In this document: positions 17,479 through 26,757 of the stretch, piece by piece
Layout: every line of letters begins with the position of its first letter
Position numbering within the stretch: position 1 is the stretch's first letter
Origin: Acidobacteriota bacterium
Lineage (GTDB): Bacteria; Acidobacteriota; Polarisedimenticolia; JAPUKU01
Assembly (NCBI GenBank): GCA_027295505.1
Contig: JAPUKU010000198.1
Span: 1-52,030 of the forward strand
Direction of reading: 5' to 3'
DNA: 52,030 nt
Made by a program: the position numbers and the translations under genes
Notes under the pieces: model-generated
Seen by the model: only the letters and a program-made list of their open reading frames with translations
Databases searched by the model: none
What the model was told of the DNA's origin: nothing

Positions 17479-18667
17479 AGCCAGCCCTGCCGCGGCGCTC
17501 GACGAGGGCCGAGGCAACCTGAAGCACCATGCCGGCGATCGCGGTGACCGCTCCGACCACGAACAACCCCCGGACTCCCAGAGACGCGTACAGGAAGCCG
17601 CTACCGAAGATGCCGACGGCGCTGCCGGCTCCATACGTGAGCGCGCTGTAGAGGGACAGTCCCAGCCCCCGGCGGCCGGCCGGAAACAGATGCTGGGTGC
17701 GCCGCACCGCGGAGACGTGGAAAGCACCGAACGTGAGCGCGTGCAGCGTCTGTGCCAGCAGCAGCGCCGCCGGTGCGGAAAGCTGCGACAGCAGCACCCA
17801 CCGCAGCGCTGCAGCCGCGTAGGTCAGAAGCAGTAGCGCCTGCAGCCCCCAGCGCCGGATGATACGCTCGGCGCTGACCATCATGAGCACCTCGCTCAGC
17901 ACTCCCACGACCCAGGCACAGCCAATCGCGGTGCGGGTCCATCCCAGATCCTCGAGATGCAGCGAAAAGTACGCGTAGTAGGGCCCGTGGCTGGCCTGCT
18001 GCAGCATCGTTCCGGCGAAGAACAGGACGATCGCCACACGTGGCACGCTCAGTGCCTGGCGTGGCTCCAGATCGCGGCGGACCTCGCCTGCGCGTGGCAG
18101 GGCCAGCGCCGATACCAGCTTCAAAACCGAGAGTCCAATGAGCCCGTACACCACCCAGTGCATGCCGGCGCGGTCGAGCAGCCAGCCCCAGGAACTGGCG
18201 AGGACGATGAAGCCGATCGACCCCCAGACGCGCGTGCCACCGTAACCGGAGGTGCCGCGCGCCACCGTCTCGAGCGTCGTGGCCTCCACGAGCGGCAACG
18301 ATCCGGAATGGAAGAAGCTGTAGACGGCCAGGACCAGGCATATGCCTACAAAGCCCTCGACCCCCAGGAACAGAGTCGCCGCCGCAGCCCCGAACGCGCA
18401 CGACAGCACGGTGAGCTCCCAGCGCCTGCCGCTGCGGTCGGCGGCGATCCCCCAGAGGATCGGCGCGGTTGCCTTGACGAGCGGCAGGATCGCCACGGCT
18501 ACGGCGATCTCGAACGGATTGAACCCCAGCCGCTCCAGGTAGAGCGTGAAATAGGGCAGGTAGACGCCGAGCGTGGCGAAGAACAGGAAGTAAAACAGGC
18601 CGAGGGGAGCCCGGTGAGCCACCGGTGGCAGAGGATCCGGACAACGCTCCGGCGAGCGACTAACCAC
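17453..18667 (-). CDS. MFS transporter (LacY/nucleoside-symporter-like)
   Basis: 404-residue inner-membrane carrier with about twelve hydrophobic segments, of the MFS_1-like branch related to LacY and nucleoside:proton symporters. Typical stretches are GLFYFLFFATLGVYLPYFTLYLERLGF at helix 1 (only partly quoted motifs count here), GIAADRSGRRW after helix 2 (the MFS A-motif), and LFPAGRRGLGLSLYSALTYG in the second half. Substrate unknown; neighbours suggest an amino acid or peptide-derived compound. The start is GTG at 18667, overlapping the end of the OPT gene by eight bases, so the pair is translationally coupled. It ends in TAG. Confidence 0.85.
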   Translation of the reverse strand: MVSRSPERCPDPLPPVAHRAPLGLFYFLFFATLGVYLPYFTLYLERLGFNPFEIAVAVAILPLVKATAPILWGIAADRSGRRWELTVLSCAFGAAAATLFLGVEGFVGICLVLAVYSFFHSGSLPLVEATTLETVARGTSGYGGTRVWGSIGFIVLASSWGWLLDRAGMHWVVYGLIGLSVLKLVSALALPRAGEVRRDLEPRQALSVPRVAIVLFFAGTMLQQASHGPYYAYFSLHLEDLGWTRTAIGCAWVVGVLSEVLMMVSAERIIRRWGLQALLLLTYAAAALRWVLLSQLSAPAALLLAQTLHALTFGAFHVSAVRRTQHLFPAGRRGLGLSLYSALTYGAGSAVGIFGSGFLYASLGVRGLFVVGAVTAIAGMVLQVASALVERRGRAGFDAPRAVG

Positions 18668-20672
18668 CGGAGGAGCGGATCAGGCCGCGCCCCTCGCGCA
18701 CGGAGACCCAGTAGAGGAGACACACCACGCCGAGTAGTAGTACCACTCCCGGCAGATCGAAATCCCTGACCCCAAACATGGCCAGCACGTCAGCCTTTCC
18801 GGTGAGAACGATGGGCACGGCCATGCCGATACCCACGAGCGCCTCGCCCGTGATCAACCCGGCCGAGAACAGCAGTCCGTTGCGCTCTCCAATCGTACGC
18901 ATCTCGGCGGCACGCTCCCGCGCACCCGCAGGCGCCTGACGTTGCACGCCTGTGTAGTAGCGTCCCACCGCCCAGGCGATGATGCCGCCCGCGAAGATCG
19001 GCACCTCGAGCTCCAGCGGCAGGTAGATTCCCACCGCCACGGCCAGCACGGGCATGCGGAAGCTGCTGCCGCGCTTCTCCAGCCACAGGTCGCCCAGAAT
19101 GACCGCGACAGCGACCAGCATGCCGGTGATCACCATGGGCCACGGAAGATCCTGGTTGAACACTCCTCTGGCGACGGAGGCCATGAGCGTCGCCTGTGGC
19201 GCAGCCAGCGGCTCGATGCCTGGCCTGGTGGCAATGCCGATTCCGTACGCCTTGTGAAGCAGCGTGAGTACCGGCGCCATGACGAAAGCAGCGGCGATCA
19301 CACCGACACCCTGCATGATCTGCTGCTTGTACGGTGTGGCGCCGACTATCCGGCCCGCCTTGAGGTCCTGCAGATTGTCCCCCGCGATGGCTGCCGCGCA
19401 ACAGACCACGCCCCCGATCAGGATGGCGGCCGCAGGTCCAACGGGACTGTCGGATCCGAGCATTGCGAAGAGCAGAAGAGCCGAAGTGAGGATGGTGGCG
19501 ATGGTGACTCCCGAGATGGGATTGTTTGAAGAGCCCACCAGACCCGCCATGTAGGCGGCCACCGCGGAGAACAGGAACCCCGCCACCATCATCAGGACTG
19601 CCATGACCGCGGAAACCCAGAAGTTTTTCGTGAAGTACCAGAAGATCATAAACAGGGGCACCAGCGACACGATCAGCGCAACACCGACCCACTGCATCGG
19701 CGTGTCCTGTTCCGTGCGCTCGGAGCGGTCACCCCCGGAGGAACGGATGCGGCGGTACGCTTCCATTCCCGATCGAATACCGCTTGCCAGGCTGCGGCGC
19801 AGCCGGATCAGCGCCCAGAGTCCGCCCACCACCATGGCGCCAACCCCAAGATAGCGGGTCTGTGACGACCACATCTCTCCTGCAACCTCTACGGCCGCCA
19901 CGCCCTCGGGCACCCCGTGCAGCTTGGCGAGAATCGGGATGGCGATCCACCAATTGAGAACCCCGCCCACGAAGATCAACACCGCGATGTTGAGCCCGAC
20001 GATGTAGCCGACCGCCAGCAGGGCCGGAGAGGCGTTGGTGCCAACGTAAGCAATCGTTCCCCCCACGTAGGTCGCGGTCTCGACCGCCCCTTTCCACAAC
20101 CGCAGCCCGGTCTCGCCGAACTTGAACAGCGCGCTGATCACACCGGACCAAGCCAGGTACTTGACCGCGGAGCCGCCCTTCTCGCCCGCCTTGAGCACCT
20201 CGGCCGTGGCGATTCCTTCCGGGAACTTCAGGGGGTTTTCGACGATCAGCGCCCGGCGCAGAGGGATGGTAAAGAGCACACCCAGCAATCCGCCGAAACC
20301 GGCAATCATCGTAGTTTCCCAGTAGTTGAAGCCGGCCCAGGCGCCAAGCAGCACCAGCGCCGGGATCGTGAAAATGACCCCCGCCGCAAGGCTCTCTACC
20401 GCCGAGGCCGCAGTCTGCACGATGTTGTTCTCGAGAATATTAGAGTTGCGAAAGAACCTGAGGACGGCCATGGAGACCACGGCCGCTGGGATCGAGGCCG
20501 AGACCGTCATGCCGGCGAACAGTCCCAGATATGCGTTCGCAGCAGCGAGCACGACAGAGAGGAAAACCCCCAGCACGAGTGCTTTGATGGTGATCTCTGG
20601 AAGTCGTGTGGCCGACGGTATGTACGGTGGGGTTGATCCGTTCCCTTGCGATCCATGGGTGGGCTGCTGCAT
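18660..20672 (-). CDS. OPT family oligopeptide transporter
   Basis: 670-residue polytopic inner-membrane protein of the oligopeptide transporter family, with many hydrophobic helices and the bacterial OPT pattern: NAYLGLFAGMTVSASIPAA near residue 45, NNIVQTAASAVESLAAGVIF near residue 82, KFPEGIATAEVLKAGE near residue 148, and GDNLQDLKAGRIVGATPYKQQ near residue 430. Members import peptides or metal-chelator complexes with protons. A good ribosome binding site (GAAGGAGA) precedes the ATG at 20672. Downstream, the MFS gene overlaps and an M20 dipeptidase follows, which supports peptide uptake and breakdown as the shared role. It ends in TAG. Confidence 0.93.
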   Translation of the reverse strand: MQQPTHGSQGNGSTPPYIPSATRLPEITIKALVLGVFLSVVLAAANAYLGLFAGMTVSASIPAAVVSMAVLRFFRNSNILENNIVQTAASAVESLAAGVIFTIPALVLLGAWAGFNYWETTMIAGFGGLLGVLFTIPLRRALIVENPLKFPEGIATAEVLKAGEKGGSAVKYLAWSGVISALFKFGETGLRLWKGAVETATYVGGTIAYVGTNASPALLAVGYIVGLNIAVLIFVGGVLNWWIAIPILAKLHGVPEGVAAVEVAGEMWSSQTRYLGVGAMVVGGLWALIRLRRSLASGIRSGMEAYRRIRSSGGDRSERTEQDTPMQWVGVALIVSLVPLFMIFWYFTKNFWVSAVMAVLMMVAGFLFSAVAAYMAGLVGSSNNPISGVTIATILTSALLLFAMLGSDSPVGPAAAILIGGVVCCAAAIAGDNLQDLKAGRIVGATPYKQQIMQGVGVIAAAFVMAPVLTLLHKAYGIGIATRPGIEPLAAPQATLMASVARGVFNQDLPWPMVITGMLVAVAVILGDLWLEKRGSSFRMPVLAVAVGIYLPLELEVPIFAGGIIAWAVGRYYTGVQRQAPAGARERAAEMRTIGERNGLLFSAGLITGEALVGIGMAVPIVLTGKADVLAMFGVRDFDLPGVVLLLGVVCLLYWVSVREGRGLIRSSGG

Positions 20673-20778
20673 CGAAGTCTCCTTCAGATGACGTTACCAT
20701 CCACGCTGAAATTGCCGCCCCGAGGCTCCAGTCTTTCTAAATACCGGCCCTGAGGGGTTCTTCGCCACGGGCATCCCC

Positions 20779-20807
20779 GTGGCAGGGGAGGGGTACTATG
20801 TCATAAT
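20779..20807 (+). promoter_or_regulatory. Candidate promoter of the HAD gene, leaderless
   Basis: GTGGCA, a 17-base spacer, then CATAAT, which ends seven bases before the ATG at 20815. The -35 match is only moderate. The transcript would start at or next to the start codon. GGGGAGGGG further upstream is too far (about 21 bases) to act as its ribosome binding site. Confidence 0.5.
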
Positions 20808-20814
20808 CCGGCAC

Positions 20815-21507
20815 ATGCTGCGAGCCATTCTCTTCGATTGTAACGGGGTCATTGCGGATGACGAGGGCATCCACTACCAGCTCTTCCGGGATGTCCTGAA
20901 GGAGGAAGGTATTTCGCTTGAGCGCGAGGAATACGATCAGCGCTACCTTTCCTTTGACGACCGGCACTGCTTCGAAGCGGTTCTGCGCGATAACGGACGC
21001 TCTCTCGATCCAACCCACATCTCCGACCTGATCAAGCTCAAGGCGAAGAGATACCGGGATGCGGTGCGTGGCAACATCAAGATCTTCCCCGGCGTCTGTG
21101 AGCTTGTCCGCACCGCGGTCGAACACTACCCGCTGGCGATTGCCTCCGGAGCGCGTCGTGAGGAGATTGCCTACATTCTCAACGAAGCGGGGATCTTCAC
21201 CTGCTTCCAGGCCATCGTCGGCACCGAGGACGTGCAGAACGCCAAGCCATCCCCGGATCCATTCCTGACCGCGCTCGACCGCCTCAACTCCGTGCTCTGC
21301 GAACCTGACAATCCACTCTTTGCCCGCGACTGCCTGGTCATCGAGGATTCGGTGGGGGGTATCCAGGGAGCCCGGGCCGCCGGCATGCGTTGCCTCGCCG
21401 TGACCAACACCTATCCGGCCCCGGCCCTTGCCGCCGCTGACCGGGTGGTGGCCAGCCTGGAAGAGGTCATGCTCGAGTCGCTCGGAGCCCTGTTCTCCGG
21501 AGGCTGA
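20815..21507 (+). CDS. HAD-IA family phosphatase/phosphoglucomutase-like
   Basis: 230-residue cytoplasmic haloacid-dehalogenase-type hydrolase, closest in pattern to beta-phosphoglucomutases and phosphoglycolate phosphatases. Motif I is FDCNGVIADDE, so the second aspartate of the usual DxD is Asn; this variant is also seen in other family members. Motif II is AIASGAR near residue 108, motif III lysine is in NAKPSPDPFL near residue 143, and motif IV is VIEDSVGGIQGARAAG near residue 177. A four-helix cap lies between about residues 15 and 85. Substrate not predictable. The mutT-like gene follows immediately, so they are probably co-expressed. Confidence 0.85.
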   Translation: MLRAILFDCNGVIADDEGIHYQLFRDVLKEEGISLEREEYDQRYLSFDDRHCFEAVLRDNGRSLDPTHISDLIKLKAKRYRDAVRGNIKIFPGVCELVRTAVEHYPLAIASGARREEIAYILNEAGIFTCFQAIVGTEDVQNAKPSPDPFLTALDRLNSVLCEPDNPLFARDCLVIEDSVGGIQGARAAGMRCLAVTNTYPAPALAAADRVVASLEEVMLESLGALFSGG

Positions 21508-22020
21508 GTGGATCGATCTCCTCTACGCTCCGGAAGAGAATCGGTGAAAACGCGACGCAAAGCGCGCCCAACCCTCCGCCGCACTCGCTCAAGGCGTCTG
21601 CCCAGACGCGGGCCCCGTCCGGATCCCGCACTGCGCGTCTCCGCCGCCGTCCTCACGAACGAACGCAACGAAATCCTGCTCTGCCAGCGCCGGCCCGGCG
21701 GGCGCTTCGGACTCAAGTGGGAGTTCCCGGGTGGAAAGGTGGAACCGGGCGAGACGGCGCGCTCGGCACTGCGCCGCGAGCTCGAGGAGGAGCTGGGAAT
21801 CCGTTGCCGTCCGGAGACGCGCCTGCTGCGCACCCGCCACCGCTACCCCGACGGCCCTGAGGTGATCCTGGAATTCTTCCGCGTGCGCTCGTACCGTGGC
21901 ACGCTCGCCAACCGCTGCTTCGAGGACATGCGCTGGGTTCCTCCGCACGATCTGGTTCGGTTCGACATCCTGGAGGCGGACGCTTCCCTCGTGCACCTGC
22001 TCGGCGGCCACTCCCGCTAG
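21508..22020 (+). CDS. mutT: MutT-type Nudix hydrolase
   Basis: 170-residue Nudix enzyme that probably hydrolyses 8-oxo-dGTP or a related nucleotide. The Nudix box is complete: GGKVEPGETARSALRRELEEELGI, given here only by its key residues G, E, R-E-x-x-E-E and G at about residues 79-101. The MutT-like flanks AAVLTNERNEILLCQRR and RHRYPDGPEVILEFFRV are also present. The first 45 residues are very basic and outside the domain. The start is taken as GTG at 21508, directly after the HAD stop; GTG at 21544 is an alternative. It ends in TAG, seven bases from the convergent M24 gene. Confidence 0.85.
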   Translation: MDRSPLRSGRESVKTRRKARPTLRRTRSRRLPRRGPRPDPALRVSAAVLTNERNEILLCQRRPGGRFGLKWEFPGGKVEPGETARSALRRELEEELGIRCRPETRLLRTRHRYPDGPEVILEFFRVRSYRGTLANRCFEDMRWVPPHDLVRFDILEADASLVHLLGGHSR

Positions 22021-22027
22021 GAGGCGA

Positions 22028-23197
22028 TCAGATTTCCAGGACCTTGGGGAGGCGCGTCAGGTTGCGGTTACCTCGAGGTCCGATCACCACGACATCCTCC
22101 AGGCGGACGCCTCCCCGGGCGGGGTAGTAGAGTCCGGGCTCCACGGTCACGACATTCCCGGACTCGAGTCGCTGTGCCACGGGCCCCACACGCGGCGGCT
22201 CATGGATCTCGAGTCCGAGGCCGTGACCGGTGCCGTGGAAGAATCCCTGCATGCGGCGTCCGTTCGAGCCGGTCGGGAAACCCGCGGCCTCGAAATGCTC
22301 GAGGATGCGCGCGTGGACCTCCGATCCGTCTACTCCGGCACGTAGTAGGCGAAGGGCGATCTGCTGCCCTTCGGCCACAGTGTGATACTGGCGCTTGAGG
22401 GCCTCGCTGGCCCGCCCCCGCACGACCGTGCGCGTGATGTCGCCGAAGTACCCCGTACGGGCGGCGCGCGGGTACACATCCAGGATGATGGCCTGGTTGG
22501 CCCGCAGGGGTCCGTGGCCTACCTCGTGCGGGTCACACGCCTGTATCCCGCCGGCGACGATTGTCTGGGTCGGTATACCGCCCGCGAACAGGACTGCCGA
22601 GTCGATGGTTGCACGGAGGCGCTCGGAGGTCAGGCGCTCCCCGCCCAGACGCAGGATGCCGTCCGGACCGGGGCGGGAGCTCTTCAAGCACTGGACGCCG
22701 GCTTCCACGCCGCATTCGGCGATGCGCAGCGCGGCTGCAAGATGGCGCACTTCTTCCGGGCGCTTGCGCAGACGCTCCCGGAAGAACGGAATCTCACCGG
22801 CCACCACTCGCAGACGGCGCCGTCGCAGCAACTCCGCGTAGCGGAGCGGGAAGGAGCCCGGCACGCGCACGGAGCGCACCCGCCGCTTGATGAGAAGCCA
22901 GGCGGCAACGTCCGCGAGCCCAGCGGCACGCCAGCCTGCCGCCCTCATGTCGGCCTGCACCTGGGAGAGGGAGAGCACATCATTGACGCGAGCCTGGCGC
23001 CGACCGCGGTCGATCTCCAGATCGCTGAGGACCACCGCGCTCCGGCGGCCTGTCTGCAGGAAGATGAATGGATCGGGGGCTGACAGGCCGGTGGCGTAGA
23101 GAAGATCGGCGTCAACCTCACTCGCGGCGATGATGAGCACCGTCGAGCCACGCGCACCAGCACCAGGCCGTCTCACCCGAGATCTTGAAGCTCTCAA
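22028..23197 (-). CDS. M24 family aminopeptidase (Xaa-Pro peptidase-like)
   Basis: 389-residue peptidase with the pita-bread fold. The five metal ligands are visible: DVYPRAARTGYFGDITRT (two Asp) near residue 240, HGTGHGLGLEIHE near residue 325, TVEPGLYY near residue 355 and VRLEDVVVI near residue 372. The N-terminal creatinase-like domain occupies about the first 150 residues. It should cleave N-terminal residues, probably next to proline, in the cytoplasm. The start is TTG at 23197, overlapping the upstream stop as TTGA, and GGGGGAG lies five bases upstream, which supports this rare start codon. A GTG seven codons in is an alternative. Confidence 0.88.
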   Translation of the reverse strand: MRASRSRVRRPGAGARGSTVLIIAASEVDADLLYATGLSAPDPFIFLQTGRRSAVVLSDLEIDRGRRQARVNDVLSLSQVQADMRAAGWRAAGLADVAAWLLIKRRVRSVRVPGSFPLRYAELLRRRRLRVVAGEIPFFRERLRKRPEEVRHLAAALRIAECGVEAGVQCLKSSRPGPDGILRLGGERLTSERLRATIDSAVLFAGGIPTQTIVAGGIQACDPHEVGHGPLRANQAIILDVYPRAARTGYFGDITRTVVRGRASEALKRQYHTVAEGQQIALRLLRAGVDGSEVHARILEHFEAAGFPTGSNGRRMQGFFHGTGHGLGLEIHEPPRVGPVAQRLESGNVVTVEPGLYYPARGGVRLEDVVVIGPRGNRNLTRLPKVLEI

Positions 23198-23892
23198 AGC
23201 GACTCCCCCGGTTCGAGGGCGTGCACCTCAGCGCCTAGCTTCGACACTTGCTCGCGCAGAGCGTCCGGCGTCCCGGTGAGAGCCGGGAACGTACCCCAGT
23301 GCATCGGTACAACGCGCTTGACTCCCAGCAGCTCGACCGCCTTGGCCGCCTCCCGGGGGCCCATGGTGTACAGGTCGCCGATCGGCAGCAGGGCGATCTC
23401 CGGGCGGTACAGCTCGCCGATGAGACGCATGTCACCGAACACGGCTGTATCGCCCGCATGGTAAAGGCGCAGGCCGTCCGGCAGCTCCAGAATGTAACCG
23501 GCCGCCTCGCCACCGTAGATGATCTGATCACCGTCAAGAATGCCACACGAGTGCAGGGCATGTACCATAGTAATCCGTATCCCGCAGACTTCCTGCGTAC
23601 CCCCCTTGTTCATGGCCCGGACGTTACCCACTTTCTTGCTCTCCAACCAGTGTCCGGTTTCATAGATGCATACAACCTCGGGGTTGTGCTGTGAAGCGAT
23701 CTCGACCGCGTCGTTGATGTGGTCGAAGTGGCCGTGCGTGATCAGCATGGCGTCCACGCGACCGGGTTTCTTCTCCGAATCGGGACAGGCCGGATTGCTC
23801 TGAACCCAAGGATCCAGAATCACTGTCTTGCCTTCCGGAGTCTCGACACGGAACGTCCCGTGCCCCAGCCACGTCAACCGGCTCTTTCCCAT
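23194..23892 (-). CDS. UPF0173 metal-dependent hydrolase (metallo-beta-lactamase fold)
   Basis: 232-residue protein matching the UPF0173 family. It opens with LTWLGHGTFRVET, has the metal motif ITHGHFDHINDAVE near residue 52, AGDTAVFGDM near residue 146, and PMHWGTFPALTGTPD near residue 197. Family members bind two metals, but the natural substrate is not settled. A ribosome binding site (AGGAGATGGAGGA) precedes the ATG, and a TATAAT box lies at 23925-23930 on this strand about 32 bases further upstream. It is transcribed with the M24 peptidase and divergent from hpnC. Confidence 0.9.
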   Translation of the reverse strand: MGKSRLTWLGHGTFRVETPEGKTVILDPWVQSNPACPDSEKKPGRVDAMLITHGHFDHINDAVEIASQHNPEVVCIYETGHWLESKKVGNVRAMNKGGTQEVCGIRITMVHALHSCGILDGDQIIYGGEAAGYILELPDGLRLYHAGDTAVFGDMRLIGELYRPEIALLPIGDLYTMGPREAAKAVELLGVKRVVPMHWGTFPALTGTPDALREQVSKLGAEVHALEPGESL

Positions 23893-24068
23893 CGCTATCC
23901 TCCATCTCCTGAGGTCGGAGCGGCATTATATCTGACCCCATCTTCCGCGATCCGGCGGCTCGGCGTAGAATGCATGGGTTCCCACGGCTGGCGTCGGGGT
24001 CAGCGGTTGCACCCGAGACACCGCTTCAGCCGGCACCTCACAACCCGGGAAACCACCCGAGCACAACC

Positions 24069-25010
24069 ATGGCCCAACCGCATCCAGCATCCTCGTCGCA
24101 GGCGATCGGGACCGTCACCGCTTCTCCGCTTTCCGGAGCCTCCCAGCAACCGCCGTCTCTCGAGGAAGCATACGCATACTGCTCTGCGCAAGCGCGCCGC
24201 CACTATGAAAACTTTCCGGTCGGCTCCTGGCTGCTGCCGCGCCACCTGCGCCCCGCCGTACATGCGGTGTACGCCTTTGCGCGCCACGCGGACGATCTCG
24301 CCGATGAACCCGAACACGAGGGATCCCGCCTGCAGGCGCTGGATAGCTGGCAGCGGCACCTGGAAAGGGCATGGTCCGGGGACGCATCCCATCCCACCTT
24401 CGTGGCCCTGGCTGACACCCTGAAGCGCTATCGGCTGCCACTGCAGCCTTTCCGTGATCTGCTGACTGCGTTTCGAATGGATGCGCGGCGGACCCGCTAC
24501 GACTCCTGGGAACAGGTTCTGGGTTACTGTCGGTACTCGGCCAACCCGGTGGGCCGCATCATGCTGCGGCTCTTCGGGCACGAGGACGCAGACTGCGATC
24601 GATTTTCCGATTACCTGTGTACCTCGTTGCAGCTCACCAACTTCTGGCAAGATCTCAGCGTTGACCTGCCCCGGGGCCGCTGTTACTTGCCCTGCCGGGA
24701 TCTTGAGCGCGAAGACCTGGCCGAGGGAGATCTGCAATCACCGGGCACGGCCCCGGCGCGGCGCCGCATCCTCACCGTCGTGACCGATCGCACGCACGAT
24801 CTGTATGACGAGGCCAGGCCGCTGCCGGCCCGCGTTGGAGGCCGCCTCTCCTGGGAGCTCCGTGCCATCCTGGCGGGGGGAGAGCGAGTCCTGGAGAAGG
24901 TTGTTTCAGGCACCCAGGATCCGTTCAGGAGTCGCCCCCGTCTCGGGTGGGAGGATGCCCTGCCGCTCCTGGGGGCCATGTTCGTTCGGCGCCGGAGGCA
25001 GACTGCATGA
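24069..25010 (+). CDS. hpnC: Squalene synthase HpnC (hydroxysqualene-route)
   Basis: 313-residue squalene/phytoene synthase family enzyme. In the HpnCDE route HpnD makes presqualene diphosphate from two farnesyl diphosphates and HpnC converts it to hydroxysqualene. HpnC traits are LEEAYAYCSAQARRHYENFPVGSWLLP near residues 28-54 (key residues EAY, HYENFPV), FARHADDLADE near residue 78 for the first Asp-rich motif, and QLTNFWQDLSVDL near residue 190 for the second. The ATG at 24069 was chosen because family similarity begins about 25 residues later; an in-frame ATG at 23970 would add 33 unrelated residues. No Shine-Dalgarno sequence. It overlaps hpnD by four bases. Confidence 0.9.
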   Translation: MAQPHPASSSQAIGTVTASPLSGASQQPPSLEEAYAYCSAQARRHYENFPVGSWLLPRHLRPAVHAVYAFARHADDLADEPEHEGSRLQALDSWQRHLERAWSGDASHPTFVALADTLKRYRLPLQPFRDLLTAFRMDARRTRYDSWEQVLGYCRYSANPVGRIMLRLFGHEDADCDRFSDYLCTSLQLTNFWQDLSVDLPRGRCYLPCRDLEREDLAEGDLQSPGTAPARRRILTVVTDRTHDLYDEARPLPARVGGRLSWELRAILAGGERVLEKVVSGTQDPFRSRPRLGWEDALPLLGAMFVRRRRQTA

Positions 25011-25990
25011 CCGGGGATCCCCGGACGCCCGGGCGCGAGCCCTTCTCCTCTCCTCCGGCTGAGGCTCTCGCTGCAGCGCCGGACGCACTGCGCCGAGAGA
25101 GCCCGGCCGCGCACGGCTCCCGTCTGGTCAGAACACCGTCCGGCGTTCGTAGCCCGGAAGAATTCTGCCGGCGCATGACACGCGCCAGCGACAGCAACTT
25201 CTACTATTCGTTCCTGCTGTTACCGCGTTCCCGCCGGCAGGCCATTTACGCGGTGTACGCGTACTGCCGCGCCGTGGATGATGTTGTGGATTCGCCCGAG
25301 TCTGACGATCCGGCTGCCGATCTGCTGTTCTGGCGCCGCGAACTGGACCGCTGCTTCTCCGGCTACGCACGCCACCCCATCACCTACCAGCTCGCCCGCT
25401 TCAAGGACCGGTTTGGGCTGCGCAAGGAGCACTTTCTCGAGATCCTTCACGGAGTGGAGATGGATCTCGAGCGGGACCGTTATGAGACCTTCGAGGATCT
25501 GTACCGGTACTGTTACCGGGTGGCCGGTGTGGTGGGGCTGGTGTGCGCCCAAGTCTTCGGCCACCGGGATCCCGCCACGCGGGACTATGCAGTGTCCATG
25601 GGAATCGGCTTCCAGCTGGTGAACATCCTGAGGGACCTCAAGGCCGACACCGAACGGGGGCGAATCTACCTGCCGCTCGAAGATCTCTGGCGTTTTGGCT
25701 GCACCGAGAAGGATCTACTCGGCGGGAATCCCGGGGCGGGCTTTGACGCACTCATGCGCTTCGAGTGCGAGAGAGCGCGTGAGACCCTTCATCACGCCCG
25801 GCGCAAGCTCCCGGCTGTCGACCGGCGTAGCATGTGGCCCGCGGAGGCCATGGGAGGCGTCTATCAGCGGCTGCTCGAGACGATCAGTGCCCGCCCCCGG
25901 CGTGTGCTCGAGGGGCGCATCTCGATCCCGCGCTGGCGCAAGGCGGCCCTGGCCCTCGTGGCCCGCCTCGGTCGCATGCAAACCCCCTGA
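25007..25990 (+). CDS. hpnD: Presqualene diphosphate synthase HpnD
   Basis: 327-residue partner of HpnC that condenses two farnesyl diphosphates. Motifs: SFLLLPRSRRQAIYAVYAYCRAVDDVVD near residues 67-94, with the first Asp-rich motif DDVVD, and FQLVNILRDLKADTERGRIYLP near residue 205, with the second motif NILRD. GVEMDLERDRYETF near residue 147 is typical of the family. About 50 residues at the N-terminus are low-complexity and outside the fold. The ATG overlaps the hpnC stop as ATGA. Squalene produced here could feed hopanoids or other triterpenoids, but no cyclase gene is in the window. Confidence 0.92.
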   Translation: MTGDPRTPGREPFSSPPAEALAAAPDALRRESPAAHGSRLVRTPSGVRSPEEFCRRMTRASDSNFYYSFLLLPRSRRQAIYAVYAYCRAVDDVVDSPESDDPAADLLFWRRELDRCFSGYARHPITYQLARFKDRFGLRKEHFLEILHGVEMDLERDRYETFEDLYRYCYRVAGVVGLVCAQVFGHRDPATRDYAVSMGIGFQLVNILRDLKADTERGRIYLPLEDLWRFGCTEKDLLGGNPGAGFDALMRFECERARETLHHARRKLPAVDRRSMWPAEAMGGVYQRLLETISARPRRVLEGRISIPRWRKAALALVARLGRMQTP

Positions 25991-26016
25991 GTTGAAACCC
26001 GCCGGCGTCCTGGACC

Positions 26017-26538
26017 CTACTGCACGACACCGCAGGCCGAACGCGCGCCCCCACCGCCAAGCTTCTTGGGCTGATCGGAGAAGTTGTCACCGCTCGCATG
26101 GATCATGAGCGCTCGCCCCTCGAGATCGCTGAGCTTGGTGCGCGGCGCCAGAACCGGCACCGAGGCCGAACCATCTGCAGCCACATAGAGCGGGGGGAGA
26201 TCTCCGATGTGGCCGTTGCCGTAGGGCCCCTCGTGGCGGCCTGACTTGGTGGGATCATAGTGACCTCCCGCGGCCAGGCCTGGAACGCTCTTGCCTTCCT
26301 TGTCGGCCGGCCCGCAGCCCGGGTTCTGGTGCACGTGGAAGCCATGAACTCCCGGCTCGAGTCCCTTGAGCTCAGGCGTGAACAGGGTCCCGTAGGCATT
26401 CTTCGACGCTCTCACGGTGCCGAGTTCCTCGCCGACGCCCTCTGCCGATGTGCGGTGAATCGTGATGACCAGCTCATCCGACTGCGCCGAGCAGACAGCG
26501 AGAAAGAATCCGAACATCCCAATCATCCATCTCTTCAT
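26017..26538 (-). CDS. sodC: Cu/Zn superoxide dismutase
   Basis: 173-residue periplasmic enzyme that dismutates superoxide. It starts with a signal peptide (MKRWMIGMFGFFLAVCSAQS; the cysteine in VCSA may also act as a lipobox). The metal ligands are all visible: HGFHVHQNPGC near residue 72, AAGGHYDP near residue 95, GNGHIGDLP near residue 113 and MIHASGDN near residue 148, with the disulfide partner and ending in ARSACGVV. A strong ribosome binding site (GGGGAGGAAGG) precedes the ATG. It lies on the opposite strand between hpnD and hpnE. It ends in TAG. Confidence 0.93.
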   Translation of the reverse strand: MKRWMIGMFGFFLAVCSAQSDELVITIHRTSAEGVGEELGTVRASKNAYGTLFTPELKGLEPGVHGFHVHQNPGCGPADKEGKSVPGLAAGGHYDPTKSGRHEGPYGNGHIGDLPPLYVAADGSASVPVLAPRTKLSDLEGRALMIHASGDNFSDQPKKLGGGGARSACGVVQ

Positions 26539-26757
26539 GTGACCTTCCTCCCCGTTCGGGAACCTGGTTCTACGGCGCACTACCCGGACGCCGGCGTGCG
26601 CCACCCCGCTCCGATGGTCGAGCCTCAGCTTCAGCCTGCCGGAGCCACGATAAGAATTGATTGCCCTGGTGCGGCTAGCGCGACATCATACCCGAAATAG
26701 CTCCGGGGAGGGGATGAGCCCCCCCTCAGGGGAGGAGGCGCCGGGACGGGGTCTCTC

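Noticed and set aside
17601-18644. Same-strand alternative frame within the MFS gene
   Set aside because: Low hydrophobicity and arginine/glycine-rich composition; the other frame gives a clear 12-helix transporter.
26700-26757. GC-rich inverted repeats read as a terminator
   Set aside because: Runs of G and C pair in many ways and no T-tract follows, so no single structure is supported.
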